This document shows, in pieces, positions 51,604 through 60,690 of a stretch of 64,000 nucleotides of DNA. The translations under genes were made by a program, and so were the position numbers. The stretch covers positions 1 through 64,000 of the forward strand of contig JBHJGS010000021.1 of the NCBI GenBank assembly GCA_050331575.1, read 5' to 3'. The first letter of the stretch is position 1; each line of letters starts with the position of its first letter. The DNA comes from JBHJGS01 sp050331575. Its GTDB lineage: Bacteria; Pseudomonadota; Alphaproteobacteria; Sphingomonadales; Rhodothalassiaceae. The notes beneath the pieces were generated by a model, which saw only the letters and a program-made list of their open reading frames with translations, did not search any database and was not told the origin of the DNA.

Positions 51604-53649
51604 TCAGAAGCGCGCCGTCACGGCCACGAACACCGTGTTTTCGGTGAAGTCGAAGCCACCGAAGCCGGTGCTGGCTCGGTCGGCGAAGGAATAGCCCAGA
51701 TCGACGCCGAAGCGCTGAAACCCGGTATAGCGCAGGATGCCGTTCACAAAGATGGTGCGGTCGCGACGGAACTCTCGGATCCCCTCCAGACCCAGAAAGT
51801 CTCGCTGGACCACCTGGCCAGAGGCAATGAAGGCAAAGTCGGAGGGCAATTGATAGCTGAAACTGGCATTGCCTTGGATCGCTTCTTCATCGCCCAAGCC
51901 GTTGACCACGCCCAATTCCCGGCGCAGATAGGATGCCGAGCCGGACACCGCCGCTCGGCCGAAGTTGAAACTGACCGTGCCGGTCAACCGCTCCAGCCGC
52001 GTTGGATCGTTGGTGAACGTCAAGGGTGGTGGGCTGGGGTCGAACTCATCCAGATCGTCTGGCGTTTGGGGCAAGTTGCGCAGAAGCCGGCCCTGGTCAA
52101 TCTGCGCCCGGTCTTCGTAAAGCAAGCTCACGGAGATCGCGTCAGAGACGCGATAGCTCGCCTCGGCTTGAACGGTCTCACCGCCGTCGCGCTGGCCGCC
52201 GAGCACTTCGATGCGCAGCCGGTCCCCCGGCGACCAGCGGAAGCCGCCGAGATATTGCGCGCCGTCGACCGCCACCGCAAATCCGCCACCGTCGAAATTC
52301 TGGTAACCGACCTCGGTAATCAGGAAAAAGCTGCGGGTGACGGCATATTCGCCGCGGAAGATGATTTCCCGGCGCACCCGGTCAAACCCATTGTCTACGG
52401 AAAAGTCCGACCACGTGGCTCTGACGTTCCAGTTGAATCGTCCATAGCGGGGCCCACTATTGATGGTAATCGTGCCTTCATTGCTGACCGTGTCTCCACC
52501 TGGGGCATTTGGCGTGGCGAAATCGGGATCTTGAAAACTATCATTCTCGATCAGCACGACACCCAAGCTATAGCGCAGTTCGTAGCTCGCCCAATTTGAG
52601 ATTGCGCCACGGAAAGAGGGTGAGACCGAATAGGTTTGTACCACTTGCTGATTGGTGACATTCCCGGGATTGGGCGAGCGCCCAAGCGTTGGATTTAAAA
52701 GGGCACGCTGCGCTGTAGCCGCAGCATCCACAAAGAGGCGGTTCTTCACGGCCTCGACCCGGGCGTTCCCTGCCATCCTCGGTGCCAGCAGCACATTGTT
52801 GTTGTCAGTGCCGCGAATGATCTGGACGGCCACCCCGCCAGAGACGCCCGCGCGCAGCCGGTTGGTATCGAACCGGGCATTCAAGCCGGGGATGATCGAG
52901 GTGATATAGCCATCATCTTCCAACCCATCAGGCGCCAAAAACAGATTGTCACTGTAGCTCTGGCGCAGGGTCAGGGTCGGATCGACGCTGATATCCCCGG
53001 CCAGCCAGGCTTCCGGCAGCACCAGGATATCGCCCGGCAGCATAAGAAAATCGCCAGCCTCGACGAGGCCGCGCACGGGCCCGCTGACCCCGGGCCGCAC
53101 GCGCCGGGTTCCGCCATCTTCGGTTCGGCGCAGAATATAGGCACGCGTCAGGCTGGCATCGTCTGGTAGCCCGCCGATCGCCTCGATCACCGCCGCCAGA
53201 GTGATCCCGTCGCGATAGGCCACCGCTTCCGGCGTCACCGCCTCGCCGACGACACGAATCCGGTCGGGCAGGTGTCCGCGGGCACGGTCAACCCGGACCG
53301 ACACGAAGGGGTCATTGATGAACTGCACCAAGCGCTCGGTCAGCGCGGCTTCCAGGGCTGAGGTGGTGCGCCCGACAGCTCGCACATCCCCGGTCAGCGG
53401 CAAGGTCACAAAGCCGTCTGGCCTCACTGTATAAGTGCCGCTGACCTCCGGTTCGTTGCGCACCTCGATGAACAGCCGATCTTCTGGACCGATGCGATAG
53501 ACGAAAGTCTCCTGGGTCCGCCCTTCGCCTGGCTCATAGGCCTGCTGTGCGGCCATCGGCGCAAAGCCGGCAACAGCTGCAAACGCGGCGGCCGTCATAA
53601 ACGCTGCACGCGTCTTCTTTATATGGCGAGACGAACCCGGTGTCGGCAT
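51604..53649 (-). CDS. Fused polysaccharide export (Poly_export/SLBB) and outer-membrane beta-barrel protein
   Basis: A 681-residue protein starting at 53649 with GAGGAG upstream. A signal peptide (MTAAAFAAVAGFAPMAAQ) without lipobox precedes a Poly_export domain at about 45-140 (FVYRIGPEDRLFIEVRNEPE, SVRVDRARG). An SLBB-like domain follows at about 140-235 (GEAVTPEAVAYRDGITLAAV). Residues about 236-681 are a beta-barrel (SVDPTLTLRQSYSDNLFLAP) resembling TIGR03016 proteins of EPS loci, ending in the membrane-insertion signature VFVAVTARF. The fusion combines what two separate overlapping genes encode at 48537-50329. It is convergent with wecB (11-base gap) and divergent from a GT4 gene. Confidence 0.85.
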   Translation of the reverse strand: MPTPGSSRHIKKTRAAFMTAAAFAAVAGFAPMAAQQAYEPGEGRTQETFVYRIGPEDRLFIEVRNEPEVSGTYTVRPDGFVTLPLTGDVRAVGRTTSALEAALTERLVQFINDPFVSVRVDRARGHLPDRIRVVGEAVTPEAVAYRDGITLAAVIEAIGGLPDDASLTRAYILRRTEDGGTRRVRPGVSGPVRGLVEAGDFLMLPGDILVLPEAWLAGDISVDPTLTLRQSYSDNLFLAPDGLEDDGYITSIIPGLNARFDTNRLRAGVSGGVAVQIIRGTDNNNVLLAPRMAGNARVEAVKNRLFVDAAATAQRALLNPTLGRSPNPGNVTNQQVVQTYSVSPSFRGAISNWASYELRYSLGVVLIENDSFQDPDFATPNAPGGDTVSNEGTITINSGPRYGRFNWNVRATWSDFSVDNGFDRVRREIIFRGEYAVTRSFFLITEVGYQNFDGGGFAVAVDGAQYLGGFRWSPGDRLRIEVLGGQRDGGETVQAEASYRVSDAISVSLLYEDRAQIDQGRLLRNLPQTPDDLDEFDPSPPPLTFTNDPTRLERLTGTVSFNFGRAAVSGSASYLRRELGVVNGLGDEEAIQGNASFSYQLPSDFAFIASGQVVQRDFLGLEGIREFRRDRTIFVNGILRYTGFQRFGVDLGYSFADRASTGFGGFDFTENTVFVAVTARF

Positions 53650-53788
53650 TGTCTGTCTCCTCCCCCGGCATTGTTCGTCCCGCTGCCGGTTGGCGGCGCC
53701 TTCAGCCCGGCCGCCCCGACGCGGGCCTTGATGTTGCGCCAGTGAACCCCTAGCACGTCGACTAGCCGGAACGTAGAACGAGCACAAT

Positions 53789-54982
53789 ATGCGCATCCTG
53801 TATCACCACCGAATCCTGGCCCGGGACGGCATGCGCGTGCATGTGGACGAACTGGTTGGCGCCTTGAAGCAGCAGGACCATGAGCTGCATATGGTCGGCC
53901 CCGACACAGGCGGGGATCAAGGCCGATCAGACTCAGCGCCGTCTGTGCTCAGCCGCATCGGCGCGATGCGCCACCGTCTGCCGCGCTTTGCAGCGGAAGG
54001 GATGGAAGCCGCCTATGATCTGAAGGCGACGCGCCAGTTGGCGCAAGCCGCTGCCCAGGTCAGACCAGATATAATTTATGAGCGTTACAACGCCTTTCTC
54101 ACCGCCGGGCTGTCGGTGAAGCGCCGTTTCGGCCTGCCCCTCTTGGTCGAGATCAACGCCCCCCTGTGCGATGAGCGCAAGGCGCATGGGGGACTGGCGC
54201 TTGAGCGGCTGGCGCGCTCGATGGAGCGGGCGGTGTGGCGCGGCGCCGATGCCGTGCTCCCGGTCAGCGACGCTTTGGCCGATTATCTGCGGGCCGCCGG
54301 TGTCGCCGAAGAGCGTATCCACATCATCCGCAATGGCGTGCGCCTGGAGCGCTTTTCCGGGCAGCAAGACCATCGCCGTCGGGCGGAGATGGGCTTAGAT
54401 GGCGGCACGGTGTTCGGTTTTGTCGGCTATGTCCGGCCCTGGCACGGGCTGGACCGCGTGCTGGGCGCGATGGCGCGGATGCAAGATCAGACCACGCAAT
54501 TGATGGTGGTCGGAGACGGGCCGGCCTGCCCGGATTTAAAGCGCCAGGCCGCCGAACTGGGATTGGCTGGCCGCGTCCGCTTCACCGGGGCGGTGCCGCA
54601 TGATGATGTGCCCGCTTACCTGGCGCTGTTTGACGTGGCGCTGCAGCCGGATGTCACCGCCTATGCCTCGCCCTTGAAATTGTTCGAATATATGGCGGCA
54701 GGCTGTGCTGTGCTGGCGCCGGATCGCCCCAATATCCGCGAGGTGGTTCGCGATGGTGAGACAGCAGCCCTGTTTCAAGCCGACCGCCCCGATGCGTTCG
54801 AGGCGGCGCTGCACCGGCTGGCAGGCGACAGCGGATTGCGGCGCCACTTAGGCGCGCGCGCCCGGGAAGAGGTGGTTGCCAAGGACTATAGCTGGGACGG
54901 CAATGCCCGCAGGGTTGCCGCAATCGCCGAGCGGCTGATGGCCAAACGCGCCACCGCGGCGGCGGCCAAGGCCCCGGCATGA
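53789..54982 (+). CDS. Glycosyltransferase family 4
   Basis: A 397-residue GT-B enzyme: MRVHVDELVGALKQQDHELH at the acceptor side, IIRNGVRLERF, GFVGYVRPWHGLDRVLGAM, and the donor site SPLKLFEYMAAGCAVLAPD. It starts a three-gene operon with 4-base overlap to the next gene. The 139 bases upstream are shared with the divergent fusion-exporter gene and should hold both promoters. Confidence 0.9.
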   Translation: MRILYHHRILARDGMRVHVDELVGALKQQDHELHMVGPDTGGDQGRSDSAPSVLSRIGAMRHRLPRFAAEGMEAAYDLKATRQLAQAAAQVRPDIIYERYNAFLTAGLSVKRRFGLPLLVEINAPLCDERKAHGGLALERLARSMERAVWRGADAVLPVSDALADYLRAAGVAEERIHIIRNGVRLERFSGQQDHRRRAEMGLDGGTVFGFVGYVRPWHGLDRVLGAMARMQDQTTQLMVVGDGPACPDLKRQAAELGLAGRVRFTGAVPHDDVPAYLALFDVALQPDVTAYASPLKLFEYMAAGCAVLAPDRPNIREVVRDGETAALFQADRPDAFEAALHRLAGDSGLRRHLGARAREEVVAKDYSWDGNARRVAAIAERLMAKRATAAAAKAPA

Positions 54983-56235
54983 CGGCGGCGGCCAAGTCGA
55001 TCCTCTACGTTACCCACCGCTTTCCCTACCCTCCGGCCGGTGGGGCCAAGGTGCGCGCCTTCCATTGCCTGCGCCATCTGGCTGCATGCCACCATGTCAC
55101 GGTCGCGGCCCCCTTGCGCACGGATGATGCCGCCGAGGCCGCGCGCGGCTTGGCAGAGGCCGCGGGCGTTACCGTTCTGGCCGAACCGATCGGCCGGGTT
55201 ACTGGCCTGGCGCAGGCCCTGGCTCATGCCGGCACCTATCGGCCGGCCTCGATGGGCTATTTTCGCTCCGGCCCGCTGCTGCGGCGCATTGCCCGCCATT
55301 TGGCCGACCAGCCGTGCGACCTGATCATCGTGCACAGCTCCTCCGTCGGACCGGCGGTGGAAGCCGCATCGGTTCCCAAGATCATGGACTTTGTCGACAT
55401 GGATTCGGCGAAATGGCGTGATTATGCGCCGGTGAAGCGGTTTCCGCTCAGTCTGGTCTATGCGCGGGAGGCAGCGACCTTGCGCCGGGCTGAAGCACGG
55501 CTTGCCCGTCGCTTCGACTTATGCTTGCTTGCTACCGCCTTTGAAGAGCAAGAGTTGCACCGCATCGCCGGAGATGATGTGCCTGCTGCCGTGGTGCGCA
55601 ATGGTGTCGATCTGGATTTCTTTGCGCCGTCGGACATGGCCTATGACCCCGACCTGATCGCGTTTGTGGGACGCATGGATTATTTTCCCAACGAACAGGC
55701 CGCTGTGCGCTTCTGCGACGAGGTCTGGCCGCACATCAAGGCGCGGCGGCCCGGCGCACGTTTTCGCATCGTCGGGGCCGCTCCGACACCGCCGGTGCGG
55801 GCCCTGGCCGCCCGGGATGGGGTTGAGGTCACCGGCACCGTTGCGGATGTGCGCGATCATGTCCGCGCGGCGGCTTGCACCGTCGTGCCGCTGAAAATCG
55901 CCCGCGGCACACAGAACAAGATCCTCGAATCCTGGGCCATGGGCGTTCCGGTGGTGGCCAGTCCGGTGGCCGCACGCGGCGTCGACGCGCAACCGGGCAC
56001 GCATTTCTTGGTCGCGGACCATGCGCGCGCCTTTGTCGAGCAGTGTTTGCAGCTGATGGGCCAGCCGGATACGCGCGCCCGATTGTCTCAGGCCTGCCTG
56101 GCCCATGTCCGGCAGACATATAGCTGGCAACAGACGTTGCGCGATTTGGATGCGGCCGTGGCGCGGGCTTTGGCGGCACAGCGGGCCCCGGGAGGCGCAG
56201 CCGCGTCCACGCCGGCACAGGAGCCGCTGTCATGA
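54979..56235 (+). CDS. Glycosyltransferase, TIGR03087-like (PEP-CTERM/EpsH1-associated type)
   Basis: A 418-residue GT-B enzyme. The N-terminus ILYVTHRFPYPPAGGAKVRA then FHCLRHLAACHHVTVAAP is the signature of the sugar transferase family associated with EpsH1/PEP-CTERM EPS loci. MDFVDMDSAKWRDYA and FVGRMDYFPNEQAAVRFCDEV are also typical, with the donor site KILESWAMGVPVVASPVAARG. ATGA overlap with the preceding GT4. The family is normally found with an exosortase, none of which is seen here. Confidence 0.88.
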   Translation: MTAAAKSILYVTHRFPYPPAGGAKVRAFHCLRHLAACHHVTVAAPLRTDDAAEAARGLAEAAGVTVLAEPIGRVTGLAQALAHAGTYRPASMGYFRSGPLLRRIARHLADQPCDLIIVHSSSVGPAVEAASVPKIMDFVDMDSAKWRDYAPVKRFPLSLVYAREAATLRRAEARLARRFDLCLLATAFEEQELHRIAGDDVPAAVVRNGVDLDFFAPSDMAYDPDLIAFVGRMDYFPNEQAAVRFCDEVWPHIKARRPGARFRIVGAAPTPPVRALAARDGVEVTGTVADVRDHVRAAACTVVPLKIARGTQNKILESWAMGVPVVASPVAARGVDAQPGTHFLVADHARAFVEQCLQLMGQPDTRARLSQACLAHVRQTYSWQQTLRDLDAAVARALAAQRAPGGAAASTPAQEPLS

Positions 56236-56287
56236 GGTCGATGCGCCACGACCGGCTGCACGGACCGTCACGGGCGAGCGTTGGCAA

Positions 56288-57490
56288 ATGACCAGGCAGC
56301 AGGCGCCCGTCAGCGTCATCATGTCGACCTTCAATCGGGAGGCCTATATTCGCGCCGCCGTGGACAGCCTGCTGTGCCAAACCCGTCCACCCAAGCAGAT
56401 CCTGGTGATCAACGACGGCTCAACCGACGCAACCAAAGCCATCCTGGACAGCTATGGCAGCCGGCTAGAGGTGATGCATCAAGACAATAGCGGCAAATCC
56501 GGTGCGCTGAACCGGCTGATGCCCCGGATTAGCCAAGACTATGTCTGGGTGTTCGACGATGATGACGTGGCTTTTCCCACCTTTGTTGAGACGCATCTGA
56601 CCGCCTTGGCCAAGTCGCCCGAGGCTGCTTTTACCTATGCGCCCGTCACGCGTGCGCTGTCGCGCCCGGATGGCACATTAGAGCCTGAATTCGTGCGCCG
56701 CATCCCCGTCACTCAGCCCTGCGATCTGCTGCCGCGGCTGCTCGAGCGCTGCTGGTTGTTGCAGCAAGCGATGCTGGTGCGCACCGCGGCCTTCTTGTCG
56801 GTCGGCGGCTATGACAGCACGCTCTTGCATTCGGAGGATTATGACTTCTTGCTGAAGCTGGCGCGCACCCATAGCGGCATTCATATCGACGAGCCGGCGC
56901 TTTACTGGCGGCAGCATGGCGGACACCGCGGCGCCGCCGGCAGCCGAATCCCCGCGCGCCAACGCCGCGAAAAATGGTATCTCGCCAACCAGGCGATATT
57001 CCGAAACGTCCGGCGCGATTTCGCGCTATGGGAATATCTGCCGCACACCCCGCCCAGCCCGCAGCCCGACCGCTTCGATCAAGTGGCCGCCCTGCGCAGC
57101 CGCTACAAGGTGATGGCCTTGCACGGCTTGTGGGACCTGGCCTTGGACGATCTGGCTCAACTGGTCCAGCAGGCTCAGGGCACCGGGGCGGACGCGGCCC
57201 TGACGGCGGTGCTGACCGCCTCGCTGACTGAGCCCTTGGCGGTGGAATCCCTGTTGTCGAACAAGGGCTATCGCAAGCGCTTCGCCGAAGCCATTCATGC
57301 TTTATGCACACGGCCGCAACGGCGTGTCATTTCCAAGCAGATCTATTATGCCTTGTTGAAAAACTGGTCGGACATCTCGATCAAGCGCCGCTTCTACTAT
57401 GTGAGGACCATCGGCAAATTCCTGATGCCGCGCCTCACGGTCAGCCGATCGCGGCAGCAGGCCGCAGGATTAGGCGGCCGACGACCATAA
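56288..57490 (+). CDS. Glycosyltransferase family 2
   Basis: A 400-residue protein with a GT-A domain: VSVIMSTFNREAYIRAAVDS, VINDGSTDATKAIL, metal site VWVFDDDDVAFPT, and HSEDYDFLLKLAR. The C-terminal 150 residues are helical and unassigned. ATG 56288 is the first start preceding the domain, 52 bases after the TIGR03087-like gene. The last 21 bases overlap a convergent glycosyltransferase gene. Confidence 0.88.
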   Translation: MTRQQAPVSVIMSTFNREAYIRAAVDSLLCQTRPPKQILVINDGSTDATKAILDSYGSRLEVMHQDNSGKSGALNRLMPRISQDYVWVFDDDDVAFPTFVETHLTALAKSPEAAFTYAPVTRALSRPDGTLEPEFVRRIPVTQPCDLLPRLLERCWLLQQAMLVRTAAFLSVGGYDSTLLHSEDYDFLLKLARTHSGIHIDEPALYWRQHGGHRGAAGSRIPARQRREKWYLANQAIFRNVRRDFALWEYLPHTPPSPQPDRFDQVAALRSRYKVMALHGLWDLALDDLAQLVQQAQGTGADAALTAVLTASLTEPLAVESLLSNKGYRKRFAEAIHALCTRPQRRVISKQIYYALLKNWSDISIKRRFYYVRTIGKFLMPRLTVSRSRQQAAGLGGRRP

Positions 57491-58393
57491 GGCTCTCAGC
57501 CGGCCCCATTGTTTTGAGGTTTCCGCCAATTGCTGGGTCCAAACCTCCGGTGGCGCGAAGGCACGCTTGGCCCAGTAGCGCGCCTCCATGCTGACGGCCC
57601 GGCGAAGGTGCCAGAAGCGCAGGCCCATATCCTGCGCTTTGGACTGGGTCATCGAGGAGCGCATGATGTGACGGCCGTGGCTTTCGAAATAGGACCGCAG
57701 ATATCGCGCTGATTGTCGGTCCTTCTCGATCAGATGATCGACGCGGGCTTGCGGCACCCAGCGGCCGGTCAATCCGCGCGCGGCAATCGCGTCCAGCACC
57801 GCGGTTTCTTCCCCGCCGATCAGATTGCGCCCTTTGCGGCCGGCGGCCGGATCGTAAAGATGCTGGCGCTGGAGATCCATCCGGATGCAATAATTGGCCC
57901 CGAAGGGATATTTGCTCGGCTCCCGCGTGATTTCCTGTGGCTGAGGTCCAAGATCGCGGGATGCGAAGGCGGCCTCGTACAGCGTCCATGTGCGCTGCAG
58001 CCATGCCGGCGCGCCATCGGAGAACACCGGGAGGATCGGCCCGCCGAAAAAGGCGGCCTCGGGCCAGCGCTCAAACGCTGCGACATAGGCGGTCAGCCAG
58101 TCCTTGCCGACGATGATATCGTCATCGGTCCACAAGATATAGCGCCCGGCCGCCTGCGCGACCGCCGCATTGCGGGCATTGGACAGGCCCTGCTCCGGTT
58201 CAAACAGCCGGCGCACCGGCAACCGCTCAGCCGAGCGCGCGATCACCTGATCGGTGTGGTCACTGCAATTGTTGTTGACCAGGAGCAATTCCCAATCAAG
58301 ATCGTCCACGCCGTCGATGCTGGCGAGATTGTCAAGCGCCTTGGCGAGCAGATCCGCCCGATTCCAGGTACAGATGGCGACGGATAAGAGCAT
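57470..58393 (-). CDS. Glycosyltransferase family 2
   Basis: A 307-residue GT-A enzyme: LSVAICTWNRADLLAKALDN, LVNNNCSDHTD, LSNARNAAVAQAAGRYILWTDDD (metal site), GGPILPVF and GGEETAVLDAIAARG. It is downstream of a sulfotransferase gene on the minus strand, 109 bases apart. Start 58393 matches the family N-terminus directly. Confidence 0.9.
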   Translation of the reverse strand: MLLSVAICTWNRADLLAKALDNLASIDGVDDLDWELLLVNNNCSDHTDQVIARSAERLPVRRLFEPEQGLSNARNAAVAQAAGRYILWTDDDIIVGKDWLTAYVAAFERWPEAAFFGGPILPVFSDGAPAWLQRTWTLYEAAFASRDLGPQPQEITREPSKYPFGANYCIRMDLQRQHLYDPAAGRKGRNLIGGEETAVLDAIAARGLTGRWVPQARVDHLIEKDRQSARYLRSYFESHGRHIMRSSMTQSKAQDMGLRFWHLRRAVSMEARYWAKRAFAPPEVWTQQLAETSKQWGRLRALWSSAA

Positions 58394-58502
58394 CGGGCAA
58401 GCCTCTGGCGGGTCAGCGATCCGTGGCCTGTCCCCTACTCCCGCCATTGGCCGAACGGCAAGCCCCGATATCAGCGCTCCGCCCGGCCGCTGAGGGCAGC
58501 CG

Positions 58503-59285
58503 TCACACGATCGACGGCATGGAATAGCCGAAGGTTTCGATGTCAGACTTGTAAAGCCTGGCAATCTTCTGGGCCGATGCCGCGGTCAACATCCCTTCCG
58601 CGCTTTGGCGCGTCTCGGTCTTGTTTTCCCACGGCAATTGAACAGCCCTTCCTAGCCGGTCTTGCAGAACAGCGACGGTTTCGTCCAATTGTTCGAAGCG
58701 GCCGACAAAATCAACGCCCGGTGCGCCCGTGCGCGGGTCCCTCAGGAAATCCATTTGCGGCCGGAAGTGCCACCAGCGTCTGATTGCGGGCAAATGAAGT
58801 TTGCGCTCAATGAAGTCATTGATGTCATGGCAGTCGGCCAAATGCGCGTCAGCCCATTGTTGATCCTGCGCGTTCAGCCCGCCCGTGCTCAGGAAGGTAA
58901 AGGCGGAACAGCACCGATCCCACGGATCCCGCACCACCGTGAACTTGAAGAATGCATCGAATCTGTTGGCGCCGAAAAACATCAGCGCGTCCCGCACAAA
59001 GATGTGGCCGGCCGCATTATTGCCATAGACCGCCTTGGCCAGGGATATGCCCGCGCACTTGGGCAAATGAAAAAACAGGCTGTTGCTCTGCAATAGGGGG
59101 CGGAAGCTGTAGAACGCGTCGGCATCGGCTACACACAGCCGGGCATAGTGGCGCAGGATCTTGCCATGCCGACGTTCGTGGATCTTGTGGCGCAGCGTCG
59201 TGGGCAGGCGCGACATGGCGGTTTCGATGACCGGCTTCATGCCCTGGCTCCCAACCGGCCTCAAGCGCCGTCGAATATGCCTCAT
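58503..59285 (-). CDS. Sulfotransferase family 2-type protein (EPS locus)
   Basis: A 260-residue protein. SLFFHLPKCAGISLAKAVYG is the PAPS loop in the form usual for carbohydrate sulfotransferases, and FTVVRDPWDRCCSAFTFLS the 3'-phosphate segment; DFVGRFEQLDE near the end is also conserved. Start 59285 is set by GGAGGA 7 bases upstream. It is the third sulfotransferase in the polysaccharide locus. Confidence 0.85.
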   Translation of the reverse strand: MRHIRRRLRPVGSQGMKPVIETAMSRLPTTLRHKIHERRHGKILRHYARLCVADADAFYSFRPLLQSNSLFFHLPKCAGISLAKAVYGNNAAGHIFVRDALMFFGANRFDAFFKFTVVRDPWDRCCSAFTFLSTGGLNAQDQQWADAHLADCHDINDFIERKLHLPAIRRWWHFRPQMDFLRDPRTGAPGVDFVGRFEQLDETVAVLQDRLGRAVQLPWENKTETRQSAEGMLTAASAQKIARLYKSDIETFGYSMPSIV

Positions 59286-59392
59286 CGCCCATTCCTCCCT
59301 GCCCTTGCCGCGGCTCACCTTTCGACCTAGAGGACTCTCGTCCATTGCGGGCCGAGGCGCGGTGCCAAACTGCCGTGGCGAGGAAGTAGGGT

Positions 59393-60451
59393 ATGGAAAA
59401 TTTGAGTGGGGACAAAGCGGAGTTTGGCACAGCCGACCTCTGCCAACGCCTGAGGGATGAAATCCTTCGTGTTTTGGCGCCCCTCATCGCCCCACATGCA
59501 GGCCGCCTGCTGCTGGTTGATCCAGCAGACTATGGCAATGTTGGAGACCATGCGATTCATCTGGGCCAGTTCGCCTATCTCGATCGAGCTTTCCCGACGG
59601 CACGGCTAAACGTGCTGGCGGAGGCAAATGTTAAGGCAGGCGCATTGCGGGCTGTCGACCAGGCCGATTTAGTACTGTTTCAAGGAGGCGGTAACTTCGG
59701 CGATTTATATCCGCGCCATCATGCCGTTCGACTGGCAGTCATGCGCCAGAAACCGGAGGTGCCAAAACTGCATTTCCCACAAAGTATCTTTTTCCAAGAA
59801 GAGAGAGTTCTTGAAGAAACGCGGAGAGTAATAGCACAGCAATCTAACTTCACTTTACTTGTACGAGACAAAATCAATTTCGAGTTTGCGCAATCGAAGT
59901 TCGATTGCGAGATAAGACTGTGCCCAGACATGGCCTTCGCTCTAACGCTGCCGCAATTCGCCGAGCCCGACTTGGACTATTCTTGCCTACTACGAACAGA
60001 CAAAGAAATGAGGATAGATAAAAATGAAGCACTGACGAACCTGCTCCAGGGCCTCGCAGCGCAGAGTAGCTTTTTCGACTGGGTAAAGCCGGAAAGTACA
60101 CGATTGCGCCGACGGTTGCACCGGAGTCTGCGACTTTGGAATCAGCAGCCTTGGACTTATCGTTTTACTGAAGCGTGGGTATATCAGACATGGCGAGCGT
60201 ATGCGCAGGAACGTTTAGAATATGGTCTTCGCCGATTGGCGCGTGGCAGAACAGTGATAACCGATCGCCTTCATGGCCATATACTCGCTACTTTGCTAAA
60301 CAGACCTCAGTATGTCTTTGATTCCATGGACGGAAAGGTAGCAGCCTTTTTCAAATGCTGGACCAAAGAGTCCGGTTCAATTGTGCTAGTTCAATCCGTT
60401 GAGGAACTTAGGGATCTTCTGTCTTCCTCCGCCACGCCAAGCGGATCATGA
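59393..60451 (+). CDS. Polysaccharide pyruvyl transferase family protein
   Basis: A 352-residue protein of the CsaB/ExoV family, which ketalises sugars with pyruvate from phosphoenolpyruvate. DPADYGNVGDHAIHLGQ, VLFQGGGNFGDLYPRHH, LHFPQSIFFQ and VITDRLHGHILATLL are diagnostic. From about 59780 to the end the sequence is markedly A/T-richer than the rest of the locus, suggesting separate origin. It is divergent from the sulfotransferase gene across 107 bases. Confidence 0.9.
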   Translation: MENLSGDKAEFGTADLCQRLRDEILRVLAPLIAPHAGRLLLVDPADYGNVGDHAIHLGQFAYLDRAFPTARLNVLAEANVKAGALRAVDQADLVLFQGGGNFGDLYPRHHAVRLAVMRQKPEVPKLHFPQSIFFQEERVLEETRRVIAQQSNFTLLVRDKINFEFAQSKFDCEIRLCPDMAFALTLPQFAEPDLDYSCLLRTDKEMRIDKNEALTNLLQGLAAQSSFFDWVKPESTRLRRRLHRSLRLWNQQPWTYRFTEAWVYQTWRAYAQERLEYGLRRLARGRTVITDRLHGHILATLLNRPQYVFDSMDGKVAAFFKCWTKESGSIVLVQSVEELRDLLSSSATPSGS

Positions 60452-60690
60452 GTCGGCCGCAAAAACCTACAGTCATTTTTCATCACACTTCTTTTACGGG
60501 TTGGGAAGCTTTTTGTTTCAGCCCTCACGCGAGTTCAACCCCCAAGTCCAACATCGACGTCCTATTCGCCCAACAATTGCGCAAATAAAGGTTGGTAGGG
60601 ATCATTGGGCGTACTTCTTCCCCATGCAGCTTAGGACGCCGCCGCGGGCGGGCCATCGCAGACGGCTGCTGGCGGGTTGCCCGGCGCGTC

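Noticed and set aside
51535..52599. Plus-strand frame across the exporter fusion
   Set aside because: Antisense shadow of the beta-barrel region with no family match.
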